From Mesoflavibacter zeaxanthinifaciens DSM 18436 (GTDB lineage Bacteria; Bacteroidota; Bacteroidia; Flavobacteriales; Flavobacteriaceae), in NCBI RefSeq assembly GCF_000422365.1, contig NZ_AULQ01000005.1:1-64000 (forward strand): a stretch of DNA of 64,000 bases, given 5' to 3'. Both the position numbers and the translations under genes were made by a program. The notes under the pieces are model-generated. The model was not told the DNA's origin, ran no database searches, and worked only from the letters and a program-made list of their open reading frames with translations. Positions 54,601 to 64,000 of this stretch are shown here, piece by piece (position 1 is the first letter of the stretch; every line of letters begins with the position of its first letter).

Positions 54601-57387
54601 TTACTTTAACTTCTTTTTTACTTCTACTTCATGGAATGCTTCTATAACATCTCCAATTTGAATGTCGTTATAGTTTTTAATCTGAAGTCCACAATCGTAT
54701 CCTTTAGACACTTCTTTAACATCATCTTTAAAGCGTTTTAGAGAAGCTAATTCGCCTGTATGAACCACAACTCCATCTCTAATAATTCTAACCTGAGATG
54801 ATCTTAAGATTTTACCATTAGTTACCATACATCCTGCAATTGTACCAACTTTAGACACTTTAAACAGTTCTCTAATTTCTACAGTACCTGTAACTTCTTC
54901 TTTAACTTCTGGAGATAACATACCTTCCATAGCGTCTTTAAGATCGTTAATAGCGTCATAGATGATAGAGTATGTTCTGATATCTACTTCTTCTTGATCT
55001 GCAATTGTTCTTGCATTACCAACTGGACGAACATTAAATCCGATAATGATGGCATCTGAAGCTGATGCTAATAACACATCACTTTCTGTAATTGCACCGA
55101 CACCTTTGTGTAAGATTTTAACTTGAATTTCTTCAGTTGAAAGCTTTTGGAATGAGTCTGTTAATGCTTCTACAGAACCATCCACATCTCCTTTAAGAAT
55201 GATATTTAACTCTTTAAATGTTCCTAAGGCAATACGACGACCAATTTCATCTAATGTTAATGTCTTAGTTGTTCTTACATCTTGCTCACGTTGTAATTGC
55301 ATACGCTTGTTTGCAATTTGTTTAGCTTCACGTTCGTCTTCAAAGACATTAAACTTATCACCTGCTTGTGGTGCGCCATCTAATCCTAAGATTGATACTG
55401 GTGTTGATGGCCCAGCAACTTCTACATCATGACCTCTTTCGTCATGCATTGCTTTAATCTTACCACTATGTTTACCAGCTAATACGTAATCTCCAATTCT
55501 TAATGTACCTGCTTGTACTAAAACGGTTGCGACATAACCACGTCCTTTATCTAAGAACGCTTCTACAATTGTACCAACTGCAGGTTTATTTGGATTTGCT
55601 TTAAGCTCTAATAATTCTGCTTCAAGCAATACTTTTTCTAATAAATCTTTTACTCCTGTTCCTACTTTTGCAGAGATATCGTGAGACTGAATTTTTCCTC
55701 CCCAATCTTCTACAAGTAAGTTCATGTTTGCTAAACCTTCTTTAATCTTATCTGGATTAGCTGTAGGTTTATCTATTTTGTTAATTGCGAAAACAATTGG
55801 CACTCCTGCAGCTTGTGCGTGAGCAATAGCTTCTTTTGTTTGAGGCATAATATCGTCATCAGCAGCTGCTACAATTATTGCAATATCTGTAACTTGTGCA
55901 CCACGAGCACGCATTGCTGTAAAGGCTTCGTGACCTGGTGTATCTAAAAACGCAATTTTTTGTCCGTTTTCAAGTTCTACACTATATGCTCCAATGTGCT
56001 GAGTAATTCCTCCTGATTCTCCTGCTATTACATTTTCTTTACGAATATAATCTAATAAAGATGTTTTACCGTGATCTACGTGACCCATAACAGTTACGAT
56101 TGGTGCACGAGATTTTAAATCTTCCGGTTTATCTTCTACTTCTTCAATAGACTCTTCTATATCTGCAGTTACAAACTCTACTTCATAACCAAATTCTTCT
56201 GCTACAATAGTTAATGTTTCTGCGTCTAAACGCTGATTCATTGTTACCATCATACCAAGAGACATACATGCTGATATAATAGATGTTACAGGTACATCCA
56301 TCATTGTTGCAACTTCGCTTGCTGTAACAAACTCTGTTACTTTAAGAATTTTACTATCTGCTTGTTCTGCTTGTAAGTCTTTTTCGGTTTTTTCTCTGTG
56401 CTGCTCTCTTTTTTCTCTTCTATATTTAGCACCTTTACCCTTGTTAGACTTTCCTTGAAGTTTTTCTAAGGTTTCGCGGATTTGCTTTTGTACTTCTTCT
56501 TCGCTTGGTTCTTCTTTTACAGGAGCGCTTTTACGTCCTTTTTTACCTTTAAACCTGCTGTCTTTTTTATTATTGTTATTATTTCTGTTATTACCAGAGT
56601 TATTGTTATCTCCTGGTTTAGAAATACGTCTTCTTTTCTTTTTGTTTGAAGAATCGTTAGATTTTTTATCGTCTTTCTTTTTCTTAGGCTTATTAAATTG
56701 AGAAAGATCTATTTTATCTCCAGCTATTTTTGGACCAGAAAGCTTTTTATATTGGGTCTTTATGGTTTCTTCTGCTGGTTCTGATTTTACTTCTTCAGCT
56801 TTTGGCTCTTCAGTTTTTGGCTGTTCTTTTTTAGGCTCTTGTTTATTTTCAGCTTCAACTTTAGACTTTTCTATTTTAGGAGCAGCAACATCTTCCTTTT
56901 TAGAAACTTCTTTTGAGACTTTTTCTTCTTTTGGCTTAGGCGCTTCTTTAGCTTTTTCTGCGGTTGGCTTTTCTTCTTTTTTAGCCTTTTTACCTTGGTC
57001 TAAGTCGATTTTACCGACAGTTTTAGGACCAGAAAGTGTTTTTGAAGCCTTAACAACTTCTTGCTCTTTTTTAAGAGCTTCTTCTTTTGCTGCTTTTGCT
57101 GCTTTTTCAGCCTCTTCTGCTTTCTGCTTTGCCTCTAATTCTTTTTCGCGCTTTAGCCTAAGTTCTTCTTTTTCTTTATTCTTTTCTTCATTTACTTTTT
57201 GAGACTTGATTTTTTTATTTGCATCAGTCTCAAATTCATCAGAAAGAATATTGTAAGTGTCTTGCGAAATTTTTGTAGTAGGACGCTTCTCTATTTCGAT
57301 ACCTTTAGAATCCAAGAATTCTACAGCACGATCTAAAGAGATGTTAAGCTCGCGTAATACTTTATTTAATCTAATTGTTTCAGCCAT
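54601..57387 (-). CDS. infB: Translation initiation factor IF-2
   Basis: IF-2 is the GTPase that places initiator tRNA on the ribosome. The 928-residue protein has an IF2_N-like N-terminal helix ([20 protein letters not shown]), a long Lys/Glu-rich disordered region with repeats of LSGPK (about 60-340), then the G domain: G1 GHVDHGKT, G2 [11 protein letters not shown]3 DTPGHEAF, G4 NKID, followed by beta-barrel domains and the C-terminal fMet-tRNA-binding domain. It follows nusA by 36 bases in the standard rimP-nusA-infB order and ends at the shared terminator. Confidence 0.96.
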   Translation of the reverse strand: MAETIRLNKVLRELNISLDRAVEFLDSKGIEIEKRPTTKISQDTYNILSDEFETDANKKIKSQKVNEEKNKEKEELRLKREKELEAKQKAEEAEKAAKAAKEEALKKEQEVVKASKTLSGPKTVGKIDLDQGKKAKKEEKPTAEKAKEAPKPKEEKVSKEVSKKEDVAAPKIEKSKVEAENKQEPKKEQPKTEEPKAEEVKSEPAEETIKTQYKKLSGPKIAGDKIDLSQFNKPKKKKDDKKSNDSSNKKKRRRISKPGDNNNSGNNRNNNNNKKDSRFKGKKGRKSAPVKEEPSEEEVQKQIRETLEKLQGKSNKGKGAKYRREKREQHREKTEKDLQAEQADSKILKVTEFVTASEVATMMDVPVTSIISACMSLGMMVTMNQRLDAETLTIVAEEFGYEVEFVTADIEESIEEVEDKPEDLKSRAPIVTVMGHVDHGKTSLLDYIRKENVIAGESGGITQHIGAYSVELENGQKIAFLDTPGHEAFTAMRARGAQVTDIAIIVAAADDDIMPQTKEAIAHAQAAGVPIVFAINKIDKPTANPDKIKEGLANMNLLVEDWGGKIQSHDISAKVGTGVKDLLEKVLLEAELLELKANPNKPAVGTIVEAFLDKGRGYVATVLVQAGTLRIGDYVLAGKHSGKIKAMHDERGHDVEVAGPSTPVSILGLDGAPQAGDKFNVFEDEREAKQIANKRMQLQREQDVRTTKTLTLDEIGRRIALGTFKELNIILKGDVDGSVEALTDSFQKLSTEEIQVKILHKGVGAITESDVLLASASDAIIIGFNVRPVGNARTIADQEEVDIRTYSIIYDAINDLKDAMEGMLSPEVKEEVTGTVEIRELFKVSKVGTIAGCMVTNGKILRSSQVRIIRDGVVVHTGELASLKRFKDDVKEVSKGYDCGLQIKNYNDIQIGDVIEAFHEVEVKKKLK

Positions 57388-57423
57388 AAATTGCCTTTAA
57401 CCTTGTTTTTTTTCAAATATATG

Positions 57424-58656
57424 TTAATCTTCGAATTCTTCCTTAAGAATTCTGATAACATCTAAAATTGTTTCTTCTTCTAGGTCTGTTCTTTTTATTA
57501 AATCTTCTACGTCTTGTTCTAGTACACTTTTTGCTGTATCCAGACCTACTTTAGAGAATTCTTCTATGATCCACTCTTCGATTTCGTCCGAGAATTCTCT
57601 TAATTCTACATCTTCTTCTGCACCTTCACGTAACACATCAATTTCATATCCTGTTAATTGACCTGCTAGACGTATATTGTGTCCACCTCTACCGATTGCT
57701 TTACTTACTTCTTCTGGTTTTAAGATGGCTTCTGCTCTTTTATTTTCTTCATCTATTTTTATAGATGTTACTCTTGCTGGGCTTAATGCACGCGTAATAT
57801 ACAACTGTAAATTGTTTGTATAGTTAATTACGTCTATATTTTCGTTTCCTAACTCGCGTACAATTCCGTGAATACGAGATCCTTTCATACCAACACAAGC
57901 CCCAACAGGATCTATTCTATCATCATAAGAATCTACAGCTACTTTTGCTTTTTCACCTGGTATTCTGACTACGTTTTTAATTGTAATTAATCCGTCAAAT
58001 ACTTCAGGGATTTCTGATTCAAATAATTTTTCTAAGAACTTTGGCGATGTTCTTGACATGATAATTGCAGGCTTGTTCCCTTTTAACTCTACACTATCAA
58101 TAATACCTCTTACATTATCTCCTTTTCTGAAGAAATCTGATGGTATTTGTCTGTCTTTTGGAAGGATAATTTCATTTCCCTCATCGTCTAATAAAATTAC
58201 AGCTCTGTGACGTATGTGGTGCACTTCTGCTGTATATAAATCGCCTTCTAATTCTTTAAATTGCTTATAGAGGTTTGTATTATCGTGCTCGTGAATTTTT
58301 GAAATTAAGTTTTGGCGTAATGCTAAAATTGCACGACGACCAAGATCTATTAATTTTACTTCTTCAGATACATCTTCACCTACTTCAAAATCAGGTTCTA
58401 TTTTACGAGCTTCGGATAATGAAATTTCTTGATTTGGTTCTTCTACTTCTCCATCTGCAACAACTATTCTATTTCTCCAAATTTCTAAATCTCCTTTATC
58501 TGGGTTTATAATTATATCAAAATTATCGTCATCTCCAAATTTCTTCTTTAATGCATTTCTAAATACATCTTCTAAAATAGCCATTAGTGTAACACGATCT
58601 ATTAACTTATCGTCTTTGAATTCTGAGAAAGATTCAATTAATGCTATATTCTCCAT
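57424..58656 (-). CDS. nusA: Transcription termination/antitermination factor NusA
   Basis: NusA binds RNA polymerase and modulates pausing, termination and antitermination. The 410-residue protein has the N-terminal polymerase-binding domain (LIESFSEFKDDKLIDRV), an S1 domain (about 135-200), and two KH domains (VGACVGMKGSRIHGIVREL; AIGRGGHNIRLAGQLTGYEID). It ends after a short acidic tail and lacks the acidic repeats of the Escherichia coli protein, as is usual for Bacteroidota. It lies 15 bases after rimP. Confidence 0.96.
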   Translation of the reverse strand: MENIALIESFSEFKDDKLIDRVTLMAILEDVFRNALKKKFGDDDNFDIIINPDKGDLEIWRNRIVVADGEVEEPNQEISLSEARKIEPDFEVGEDVSEEVKLIDLGRRAILALRQNLISKIHEHDNTNLYKQFKELEGDLYTAEVHHIRHRAVILLDDEGNEIILPKDRQIPSDFFRKGDNVRGIIDSVELKGNKPAIIMSRTSPKFLEKLFESEIPEVFDGLITIKNVVRIPGEKAKVAVDSYDDRIDPVGACVGMKGSRIHGIVRELGNENIDVINYTNNLQLYITRALSPARVTSIKIDEENKRAEAILKPEEVSKAIGRGGHNIRLAGQLTGYEIDVLREGAEEDVELREFSDEIEEWIIEEFSKVGLDTAKSVLEQDVEDLIKRTDLEEETILDVIRILKEEFED

Positions 58657-58671
58657 AACTCTATTACTGAA

Positions 58672-59133
58672 TTAAAATTTTATAATCACTTTAGCCTCTA
58701 AAACGTCTTTAAAAGCAATATTTTCTTTTTTTTGAACTGTTACTTTGCCTTTACCAACTGGTTTAGGCTCTCTCGCTTTCCACTCTAAAGTTATTCCGTC
58801 TTCTGATACAGATGTTAACTTTCCTTCAAACTTACCGTTTTCGGTCTTAACTTCAAGTGTTCTTCCTTCATGTTTAGCAAATTGTCTTGGTAATTTAAAC
58901 GGTGCTGCTGCGCCTGCTGACATTACATCTAAAGAAAAGTCATATTCTTCTCGATCTATATTATGCTCTATTGCACGACTAATATAAATGCAATCCTCTA
59001 CAGTAACGCCTTTATCTCCATCTATTATAATTTTAATAGCGTTATCATTAGACATTTTAAAATCTATCAAAAATAAATCTTGACGTTCTTCTAATGCTTT
59101 GTTTAATAAATTCTTGACTATATCTGTAAACAT
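58672..59133 (-). CDS. rimP: Ribosome maturation factor RimP
   Basis: RimP aids 30S maturation. The family pattern is clear: LEERQDLFLIDFKMS, VTVEDCIYISRAIEHNIDREEYDFSLDV when shortened, and SAGAAAPFKLPRQF. I chose the ATG at 59133 (MFTDIVKN, 153 residues) because it gives the normal N-terminus; a start at 59172 would add 13 residues encoded inside a terminator-like hairpin. It is the first gene of the rimP-nusA-infB operon. Confidence 0.92.
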   Translation of the reverse strand: MFTDIVKNLLNKALEERQDLFLIDFKMSNDNAIKIIIDGDKGVTVEDCIYISRAIEHNIDREEYDFSLDVMSAGAAAPFKLPRQFAKHEGRTLEVKTENGKFEGKLTSVSEDGITLEWKAREPKPVGKGKVTVQKKENIAFKDVLEAKVIIKF

Positions 59134-59143
59134 GTGTAAGTAT

Positions 59144-59170
59144 AAAAAGAGGGGACATTTCCGTCCCCTC
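59144..59170 (-). promoter_or_regulatory. Terminator-like hairpin in the rimP-nusA-infB leader
   Basis: On the minus strand GAGGGGAC (59170-59163), a six-base loop and GTCCCCTC (59156-59149) form a perfect eight-pair GC-rich stem, followed at once by five T residues. It sits between the promoter and the rimP ATG, 10 bases upstream of the start, with no minus-strand gene upstream that it could terminate. It may be an attenuator. Confidence 0.7.
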
Positions 59171-59196
59171 AATTAATCTTTTTTCTTTCAACGCTG

Positions 59197-59204
59197 CAAA
59201 TATA
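59197..59204 (-). promoter_or_regulatory. -7 element of the rimP-nusA-infB promoter
   Basis: Minus-strand TATATTTG, a full TAnnTTTG match, would start transcription near 59190 and give a leader of about 57 bases that contains the hairpin. Confidence 0.55.
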
Positions 59205-59292
59205 CACATTTTTATTGATTTACATAATATTTTGATTATCAAATTTTATTCATAAATTTATAAGACTATCCACCCAAAAAAACATCTTTTTT

Positions 59293-60117
59293 ATGAAAAA
59301 AATATTAGTACCAACAGATTTTTCTAACGAAGCTGAAAATGCTGTAAAAGTGGCTGCAGAATTAGCTAAGAAGCATAATTTTGAAATTGTATTATTACAT
59401 ATGCTAGATTTACCTATACAACAACTTAATACTGGAAGCGCTCCTGCAGATTTACCTGAGGCTATGTACTTTATGAAACTTGCACACAAGCAGTTTGAAG
59501 ATGTTTTAAAAAAAGATTACCTAAGAGATATTACTGTTACCGAAACTGTAGATTTTCATGACATCACTAAAGGTATTCTCGAAACTTGCGAAAAAGAATC
59601 TATAGATCTTATTGTAATGGGATCGCATGGCGCAGAAGGATTAAAAGAGCTCTTTATTGGGTCTAACGCAGAAAAAGTAGTAAGACACTCTAAAACACCT
59701 GTTTTAGTTATTAAAAACAAGCATGAACATTTTGATATTAAAGAATTTGTTTTTGCTTCTGACTTCAAAAATGACAATAAAGAAACATATAGCCAAGCGG
59801 TTAAGTTAGCCCAACTTTTTGATGCTAAGATTCACCTCTTATACGTAAATACACCTAGTAATTTTGTGACTACTGCTACTTCAAAAGTTAGAATTTTTGA
59901 CTTTATTGAAGGACAAAACTATAACAACTACACTATTAATATTTACAATGATGAAACTGTAGAAAAAGGCATTTTAAACTTTTCTAAAATTATAAACGCA
60001 GACTTAATTGGCATTAGCACTCACGGTAGACAAGGTATAGCTCACTTTTTTAACGGGAGTATAAGTGAAGATTTGGTTAATCATGCCAATAGACCTGTAA
60101 TCACATTTAAAATTTAA
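59293..60117 (+). CDS. Universal stress protein, tandem UspA domains
   Basis: The 274-residue protein has two UspA domains (about 1-145 and 150-274). The first ends with the ATP-binding pattern G-x2-G-x9-G-S (GSHGAEGLKELFIGS), so it probably binds ATP. The second has STHGRQGIAHFFNGS, a looser form. Such tandem Usp proteins are common in Bacteroidota; the stress is not evident. It is divergent from rimP and ends at a strong terminator shared with tRNA-Gln. Confidence 0.92.
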   Translation: MKKILVPTDFSNEAENAVKVAAELAKKHNFEIVLLHMLDLPIQQLNTGSAPADLPEAMYFMKLAHKQFEDVLKKDYLRDITVTETVDFHDITKGILETCEKESIDLIVMGSHGAEGLKELFIGSNAEKVVRHSKTPVLVIKNKHEHFDIKEFVFASDFKNDNKETYSQAVKLAQLFDAKIHLLYVNTPSNFVTTATSKVRIFDFIEGQNYNNYTINIYNDETVEKGILNFSKIINADLIGISTHGRQGIAHFFNGSISEDLVNHANRPVITFKI

Positions 60118-60137
60118 AATACTAAATATCTTAAAAT

Positions 60138-60169
60138 AAAAAAGCTTCCTAAAATTAGGAAGCTTTTTT
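60138..60169. terminator. Bidirectional terminator between the Usp gene and tRNA-Gln
   Basis: A 15-base stem (A6-GCTTCCTAA with TTAGGAAGC-T6) with a two-base loop. The plus-strand T-run ends two bases before the tRNA 3' end, so one hairpin serves both genes. Confidence 0.88.
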
Positions 60170-60171
60170 TG

Positions 60172-60244
60172 TTGGCCTACTAGGGCTCGAACCTAGACTC
60201 TTCTGGACCAAAACCAGACGTGTTGCCAGTTACACCATAGGCCA
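60172..60244 (-). tRNA. tRNA-Gln, anticodon TTG
   Basis: The 73-base minus-strand sequence folds as a full cloverleaf: acceptor TGGCCTA/TAGGCCA with discriminator A, D arm GTGT/ACAC, anticodon stem TCTGG/CCAGA with loop TTTTGGT (anticodon TTG), variable AGAGT, and T arm CTAGG/CCTAG with loop TTCGAGC. CCA is not encoded. The U1-A72 start of the acceptor fits glutamine tRNAs. Confidence 0.95.
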
Positions 60245-60262
60245 ATAACCTTATTGAGCGTG

Positions 60263-60293
60263 CAAATTTAAAACATTCTTTTATTTGTACAAA
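60263..60293 (-). promoter_or_regulatory. Promoter of tRNA-Gln
   Basis: On the minus strand TTTG (60293-60290) precedes TAAATTTG (60270-60263) by 19 bases, a full promoter match, about 18 bases upstream of the mature tRNA 5' end. Confidence 0.7.
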
Positions 60294-60395
60294 TATTTTT
60301 TAAAAAAATTATCAATAAAAACTTAACGTTAACTTAAAAACCTTACTTATAACATAATAATTACTAAATTCGCCCACGTAAATAAAACAAAACAT

Positions 60396-63300
60396 ATGAT
60401 GTCCTTAAGTTTTAAAAAATGGAATCTAATTTTAGGTTGGTTCGCTTTTTTAATTGCATTAATTACTTATTCTTTAACTGTAGAACCTACAGTTAGTTTT
60501 TGGGATGCTGGAGAATATATTTTAACTGCTTCTAAATTACAAGTTGGTCATCCACCAGGAGCACCTTTATATCAAATGCTTGGCGCTGTATTTTCTGTTT
60601 TTGCTTTAAACCCAGATCAAATTGGACTTTTAATGAATATGATGAGCGCCGTATCTAGTGCTTTTACCATTTTATTCATGTTTTGGACTATTGTTTTAAT
60701 TTTAGAAAAAATATTAGGAGAAGGCAAGACTCTTAAAAGTGGTCAACAAATAGCTGTTTTAGGAAGCGCTTTAGTTGGATCTTTAGCTTTTTCATTTACA
60801 GATTCGTTTTGGTTTAATGCTGTTGAGACAGAAGTATATGCTATGGCAATACTTATAATGTCTATAATGTTTTTTTTGGGCTTACGTTGGGAAAAAGACA
60901 TGCACAAACCACGTGGCAATAGATGGCTAATCTTAATTGCATTTGTTATAGGTTTATCGTTTGGTATTCACTTTATGGGATTATTAACCATACCTGCTAT
61001 TGGTCTAATTTATTATTTCAAAAATTATAAAAAAATAACTGTTAAGAATTTTATTATAGCTAATGTGGCTTCTGTAGCCGTTCTACTTTTTATATTCAAA
61101 TTAATGTTTCCTAATGTACTTAGGTATTTTAGTGCTTTAGAGTTGTTTTTTGTAAATCAAATAGGTCTACCTTTTAATTCAGGTTCTATCATTGCTGGTA
61201 TTTTACTTATAGCGGCTTTTTATTATGGATTAAAATATACTAGAGCTAAAAAACTTTATGATTTTAACACTGGTATTCTTTGCTTATTATTCATTTTAAT
61301 AGGTTCATCATCATGGTTAATGTTACCTATACGTGCTAATGCTAATGTAGTAATTAACGAAAATAACCCTTCAAGCGCTAGAGAACTTTTAGCCTATTAT
61401 AACTTAGAGCAATATCCAGAAACACATCTATTTTACGGACCTTTATTTACTGACCAATATTCTGGTTTAGATGAAAATGAACCATATGTTGACGACAAGC
61501 CTAAATATGAAAAAGATGAAACTACTGGCAAATACATTATAGTTAACGATTATAAAAACGCTAAGCAAAACTACAACTCTAAACACGCTGCGGTATTACC
61601 TCGTATGTGGAGCGCAGAAAACGCAGAAAACTATATGCTTTTTACTGGTTTTTTAGATTTTAGAATAAAACCTGCTTACCAAGGAGAACCACGTTTAGAA
61701 CAATCCATTTTAGACTTTAAAAATGATGTTGTTAAAGGGAGAATTGATTATGAAGATTACCATAATTTTTTAAAGCAATTTGGTCAATTTTTAGATGTAG
61801 AAAAACCTTCTTTTGGAGACAACCTTGCTTTCATGTTCGAGTACCAATTAGGTTATATGTATTGGCGTTACTTTATGTGGAATTTTGTTGGTAGACAAGA
61901 TGATATACAAGGTAAACTAGACCAACACGGTAATTGGATTAGTGGCATTCAATTTATTGACGAGCTTCATTTAGGGCAATCTCAAGATAATCTACCAAGT
62001 GATGTGAAAAACAACAAAGCAAGAAACACGTATTATTTCCTTCCTTTTATATTAGGGTTAATTGGACTATTTTTTCTTTTTAATAAAGACAAAAAATTAT
62101 TTTGGGTTATGCTAGTGTTTTTCTTATTTACAGGAATTGCTATTCAAGTCTACACAAACGTAAGACCTTTTGAACCTAGAGAAAGAGATTATTCTGTTGT
62201 TGGTAGTTTTTACGTCTTTGCTATTTGGATTGGGTTTGGGGTATATGCCATCTTTGATATGCTAAAAAAATATCTTTCTGGCAAAATCTTAGCCCCAATT
62301 ATAACTGTGCTTTGTTTAGCGTTAGTCCCATTAATTATGGCTACTCAAAATTGGGATGATCATGATCGTTCTGACAAGTACACTGCTTTAGCTATGGCTA
62401 AAAAATACCTAGATTCTTGTGATGAAAATGGTATTTTATTTTCAATTGGTGATAACGACACCTTTGCTCTATGGTATGCTCAAGAAATTGAAAAATATCG
62501 TACCGATGTGCGTGTTGTCAATACAAGTTTATTCCAAACAGATTGGTACATTGATCAAATGAAACGTCAAGCTTATGAAAGCGAGCCAATACCATCTGCT
62601 CTTACACATGACAAATACAAACACGGGACAAGAGACTATATAATGAAGCGTTTACGTACTAAAGATACATTAGCTATAAAGGAGTTTATGACCTTTATAA
62701 CAAGCGACAATCCAAAAACTAAGCTAAAACACATAATGCAGCAAGAAGGAGATGATGTATCTTCTTATCCAAGTCAATTAATTAACTCAAATTATTTCCC
62801 TGCAGAACATGTCCGTATTCCTGTAGACAAAAAAGAAGTAATTAAAAACGGAATTGTTAAAGCTAAAGATAGTGCCTTAATAGAAGATAATCTTTATATA
62901 ACAATAGACGATAGTGCTATATATAAAAACAGATTACTAATGTTAGATATTGTAGCAAACAACAATTGGCAACGTCCAATCTACTTTACAGGTGGCGCAT
63001 TTGGAGATGATGATTACATTTGGCTTAAAGATTATCTGCAATTAAACGGAATGGTTTACAAATTAGTACCAATAAAAACTCCTGTATCTAGAGCAAACCC
63101 ATACGATATGGGACGTATTGACACCGATTTTATGTATAATAAAGTCGTAAATTGGGATTGGGGAAATAGTGGCGGAGACATCTATCATGACCCAGAAACA
63201 CGAAAAAACTCGATCACTTACCGCGGTAACTTAGCTCGTTTAATAGAAGCTTTATTAAACGAAAACAAACTAGACAAAGCAGAAGAAATTGCAGATATTG

Positions 63301-63692
63301 CTATGGAAAATATGCCTGTTGATAAATACGGATTCTATACACTTTTAGAACCATACATTAGCACATATTATGAGGTAAATAATAAAGAAAAAGCAAGACA
63401 ATTGTTTAAAGAGGTTGCAACAAAATACCAAGAATATTTAAGATACTATGGTAATTTAACGATAGAAAATCAAGAGTATAACTTTACAGAAATCCTAACT
63501 AATATTGAACGTTATAAGGCTTTAGTAGATGTTCTTAGAAGTTACGACAAAGAGTTTGCAGAACAAGAAACAAAAGCTTTTAATAACTACCTTGATTTAT
63601 TTAAACACTTTTACGAAGAAGAACCTACAGCAAAACCAATGTCTGAAGAAGAGTTCTTAAAAGAATTTGATACTGTTTTAAAAGCTGAATAA
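60396..63692 (+). CDS. DUF2723 membrane protein, GT117 family
   Basis: The 1098-residue protein has about a dozen membrane helices in its first ~650 residues and a large soluble C-terminal part with helical repeats (AEEIADIAMENMP, ARQLFKEVATKYQEYL). The N-terminal signature FWDAGEYILTASKLQVGHPP (shared with TMEM260 and protein O-mannosyltransferase-like proteins) marks DUF2723, now classed as glycosyltransferase family 117. Its acidic Asp/Glu pair is typical for lipid-linked sugar donors. The acceptor is unknown; O-glycosylation of exported proteins, common in Bacteroidota, is a reasonable guess. Tandem ATG codons lie at 60396 and 60399. The next gene starts 1 base after its stop. Confidence 0.9.
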   Translation: MMSLSFKKWNLILGWFAFLIALITYSLTVEPTVSFWDAGEYILTASKLQVGHPPGAPLYQMLGAVFSVFALNPDQIGLLMNMMSAVSSAFTILFMFWTIVLILEKILGEGKTLKSGQQIAVLGSALVGSLAFSFTDSFWFNAVETEVYAMAILIMSIMFFLGLRWEKDMHKPRGNRWLILIAFVIGLSFGIHFMGLLTIPAIGLIYYFKNYKKITVKNFIIANVASVAVLLFIFKLMFPNVLRYFSALELFFVNQIGLPFNSGSIIAGILLIAAFYYGLKYTRAKKLYDFNTGILCLLFILIGSSSWLMLPIRANANVVINENNPSSARELLAYYNLEQYPETHLFYGPLFTDQYSGLDENEPYVDDKPKYEKDETTGKYIIVNDYKNAKQNYNSKHAAVLPRMWSAENAENYMLFTGFLDFRIKPAYQGEPRLEQSILDFKNDVVKGRIDYEDYHNFLKQFGQFLDVEKPSFGDNLAFMFEYQLGYMYWRYFMWNFVGRQDDIQGKLDQHGNWISGIQFIDELHLGQSQDNLPSDVKNNKARNTYYFLPFILGLIGLFFLFNKDKKLFWVMLVFFLFTGIAIQVYTNVRPFEPRERDYSVVGSFYVFAIWIGFGVYAIFDMLKKYLSGKILAPIITVLCLALVPLIMATQNWDDHDRSDKYTALAMAKKYLDSCDENGILFSIGDNDTFALWYAQEIEKYRTDVRVVNTSLFQTDWYIDQMKRQAYESEPIPSALTHDKYKHGTRDYIMKRLRTKDTLAIKEFMTFITSDNPKTKLKHIMQQEGDDVSSYPSQLINSNYFPAEHVRIPVDKKEVIKNGIVKAKDSALIEDNLYITIDDSAIYKNRLLMLDIVANNNWQRPIYFTGGAFGDDDYIWLKDYLQLNGMVYKLVPIKTPVSRANPYDMGRIDTDFMYNKVVNWDWGNSGGDIYHDPETRKNSITYRGNLARLIEALLNENKLDKAEEIADIAMENMPVDKYGFYTLLEPYISTYYEVNNKEKARQLFKEVATKYQEYLRYYGNLTIENQEYNFTEILTNIERYKALVDVLRSYDKEFAEQETKAFNNYLDLFKHFYEEEPTAKPMSEEEFLKEFDTVLKAE

Positions 63693-64000
63693 ATGTTAGC
63701 TTTTCCTGTAAAAATTCCAATAATAATTAAACGTCTTTTTCCTAAATACATATGGGAAAAGACGTTTTCTAATAAAACATTATACCTAACCTTTGATGAT
63801 GGTCCAACTCCTGAAATTACAGAATGGACATTAAACACATTAAAACAATTTAATGCAAAAGCAACCTTCTTTTGTATAGGAGACAATGTAAAAAAATACC
63901 CAGAGATACTTCATAAAATAAATCTAGATGGTCACAGTATAGGCAATCATACTTTTAATCATATAAACGGTTGGAGTAATAAAACCAACTCTTATGTCAA
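63693..64000 (+). CDS. Polysaccharide deacetylase family protein, 3' end outside window (partial)
   Basis: The frame starts with ATG at 63693, right after the DUF2723 stop, and is open to the right edge (102 codons). It shows the NodB-homology motifs: TFDDGPTP (motif 1, catalytic Asp and metal Asp) and SIGNHTFNH (motif 2, two metal His), with KATFFCIGDN between. Such enzymes remove acetyl groups from peptidoglycan or exopolysaccharide. There is no long signal peptide. The abutment with the GT117 gene suggests one transcript. Confidence 0.9.
   Translation, partial: MLAFPVKIPIIIKRLFPKYIWEKTFSNKTLYLTFDDGPTPEITEWTLNTLKQFNAKATFFCIGDNVKKYPEILHKINLDGHSIGNHTFNHINGWSNKTNSYV

Noticed and set aside
54601-57387. 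Repeated Lys/Glu/Ala tracts in infB and an open plus-strand frame opposite them.
   Set aside because: This is the normal disordered N-terminal region of IF-2; the opposite frame is a Ser/Phe-rich shadow.
59134-59172. A longer rimP start at 59172.
   Set aside because: The extra 13 residues are encoded in the leader hairpin and match nothing in the RimP family; the ATG at 59133 gives the standard N-terminus.

Overview
The window is 64 kb of AT-rich chromosome from a gliding member of the Bacteroidota, most likely family Flavobacteriaceae. The evidence is a full sprA (type IX secretion translocon), a remB-like gliding gene, an alternative complex III operon, TonB-dependent uptake, and promoters with the Bacteroidota -7 element TAnnTTTG, several paired with an upstream TTTG. 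Start codons are often TTG and purine-rich Shine-Dalgarno sites are scarce. I cannot name the genus from sequence alone. I see no phage, insertion sequence, CRISPR array or integron.

Layout. 1-3251 (-): the first ~1083 codons of a giant secreted, modular adhesin-like protein; its repeat end runs off the left edge. 3451-4260 (+): a small MscS channel. 4261-10576 (-): a tripartite efflux operon (ATPase, two MacB-like permeases, periplasmic adaptor, TolC-like channel) ending in tsaB. 10687-16089 (-): biogenesis and subunits of cytochrome oxidase in two blocks. cyoE, two subunit III genes and a subunit IV gene end at a strong terminator; then come a degenerate SCO-like protein, SCO, a DUF420 (CtaM-like) protein and a tiny CxxC membrane protein. 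16201-20891 (-): remB, two TonB paralogues, a VanZ-like protein and gcvH. 20954-31123 (-): sprA, ruvA and malic enzyme. 31270-37700 (-), with a divergent LacI regulator at 37853-38884 (+): a sugar locus best read as sucrose use, with a TonB-dependent receptor, a glutaredoxin-like gene with a frameshift, an SLC45/SUC-like importer, a GH100-type invertase and a fructokinase. Two palindromic operators lie in the divergent promoter. 38868-42158 (-): queG, a cytochrome P450 and ruvB. 42226-53958 (-): actABCDEF followed by cytochrome oxidase subunits II and I. 54127-54525 (+): a SPOR protein. 54601-59133 (-): rimP-nusA-infB, whose leader holds a terminator-like hairpin. 59293-60117 (+): a universal stress protein. 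60172-60244 (-): tRNA-Gln(TTG). 60396-63692 (+): a DUF2723/GT117 membrane protein, then the start of a polysaccharide deacetylase running off the right edge.

How it fits together. Two separate loci build one respiratory chain: actABCDEF-coxBA supplies the quinol:cytochrome c oxidoreductase and the catalytic oxidase subunits, while the cyoE-cox3-cox3-cox4 and SCO/DUF420 loci supply heme modification, accessory subunits and copper delivery. SprA and RemB, the TonB proteins, and probably the giant repeat protein serve secretion, gliding and uptake across the outer membrane.

I found no clearly new defence or mobile system. The most worthwhile leads are: the A7 frameshift in the glutaredoxin-like gene of the sucrose locus; the sucrose locus itself with twin operators 21 bp apart; the terminator-like leader of rimP-nusA-infB; a base-composition seam inside the giant adhesin; a thiol-less SCO paralogue beside SCO; and a pair of REP-like hairpins with compensatory arm changes. 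No gap without a gene exceeds 300 bases; the longest is 60118-60395, which holds a bidirectional terminator, the tRNA and its promoter.
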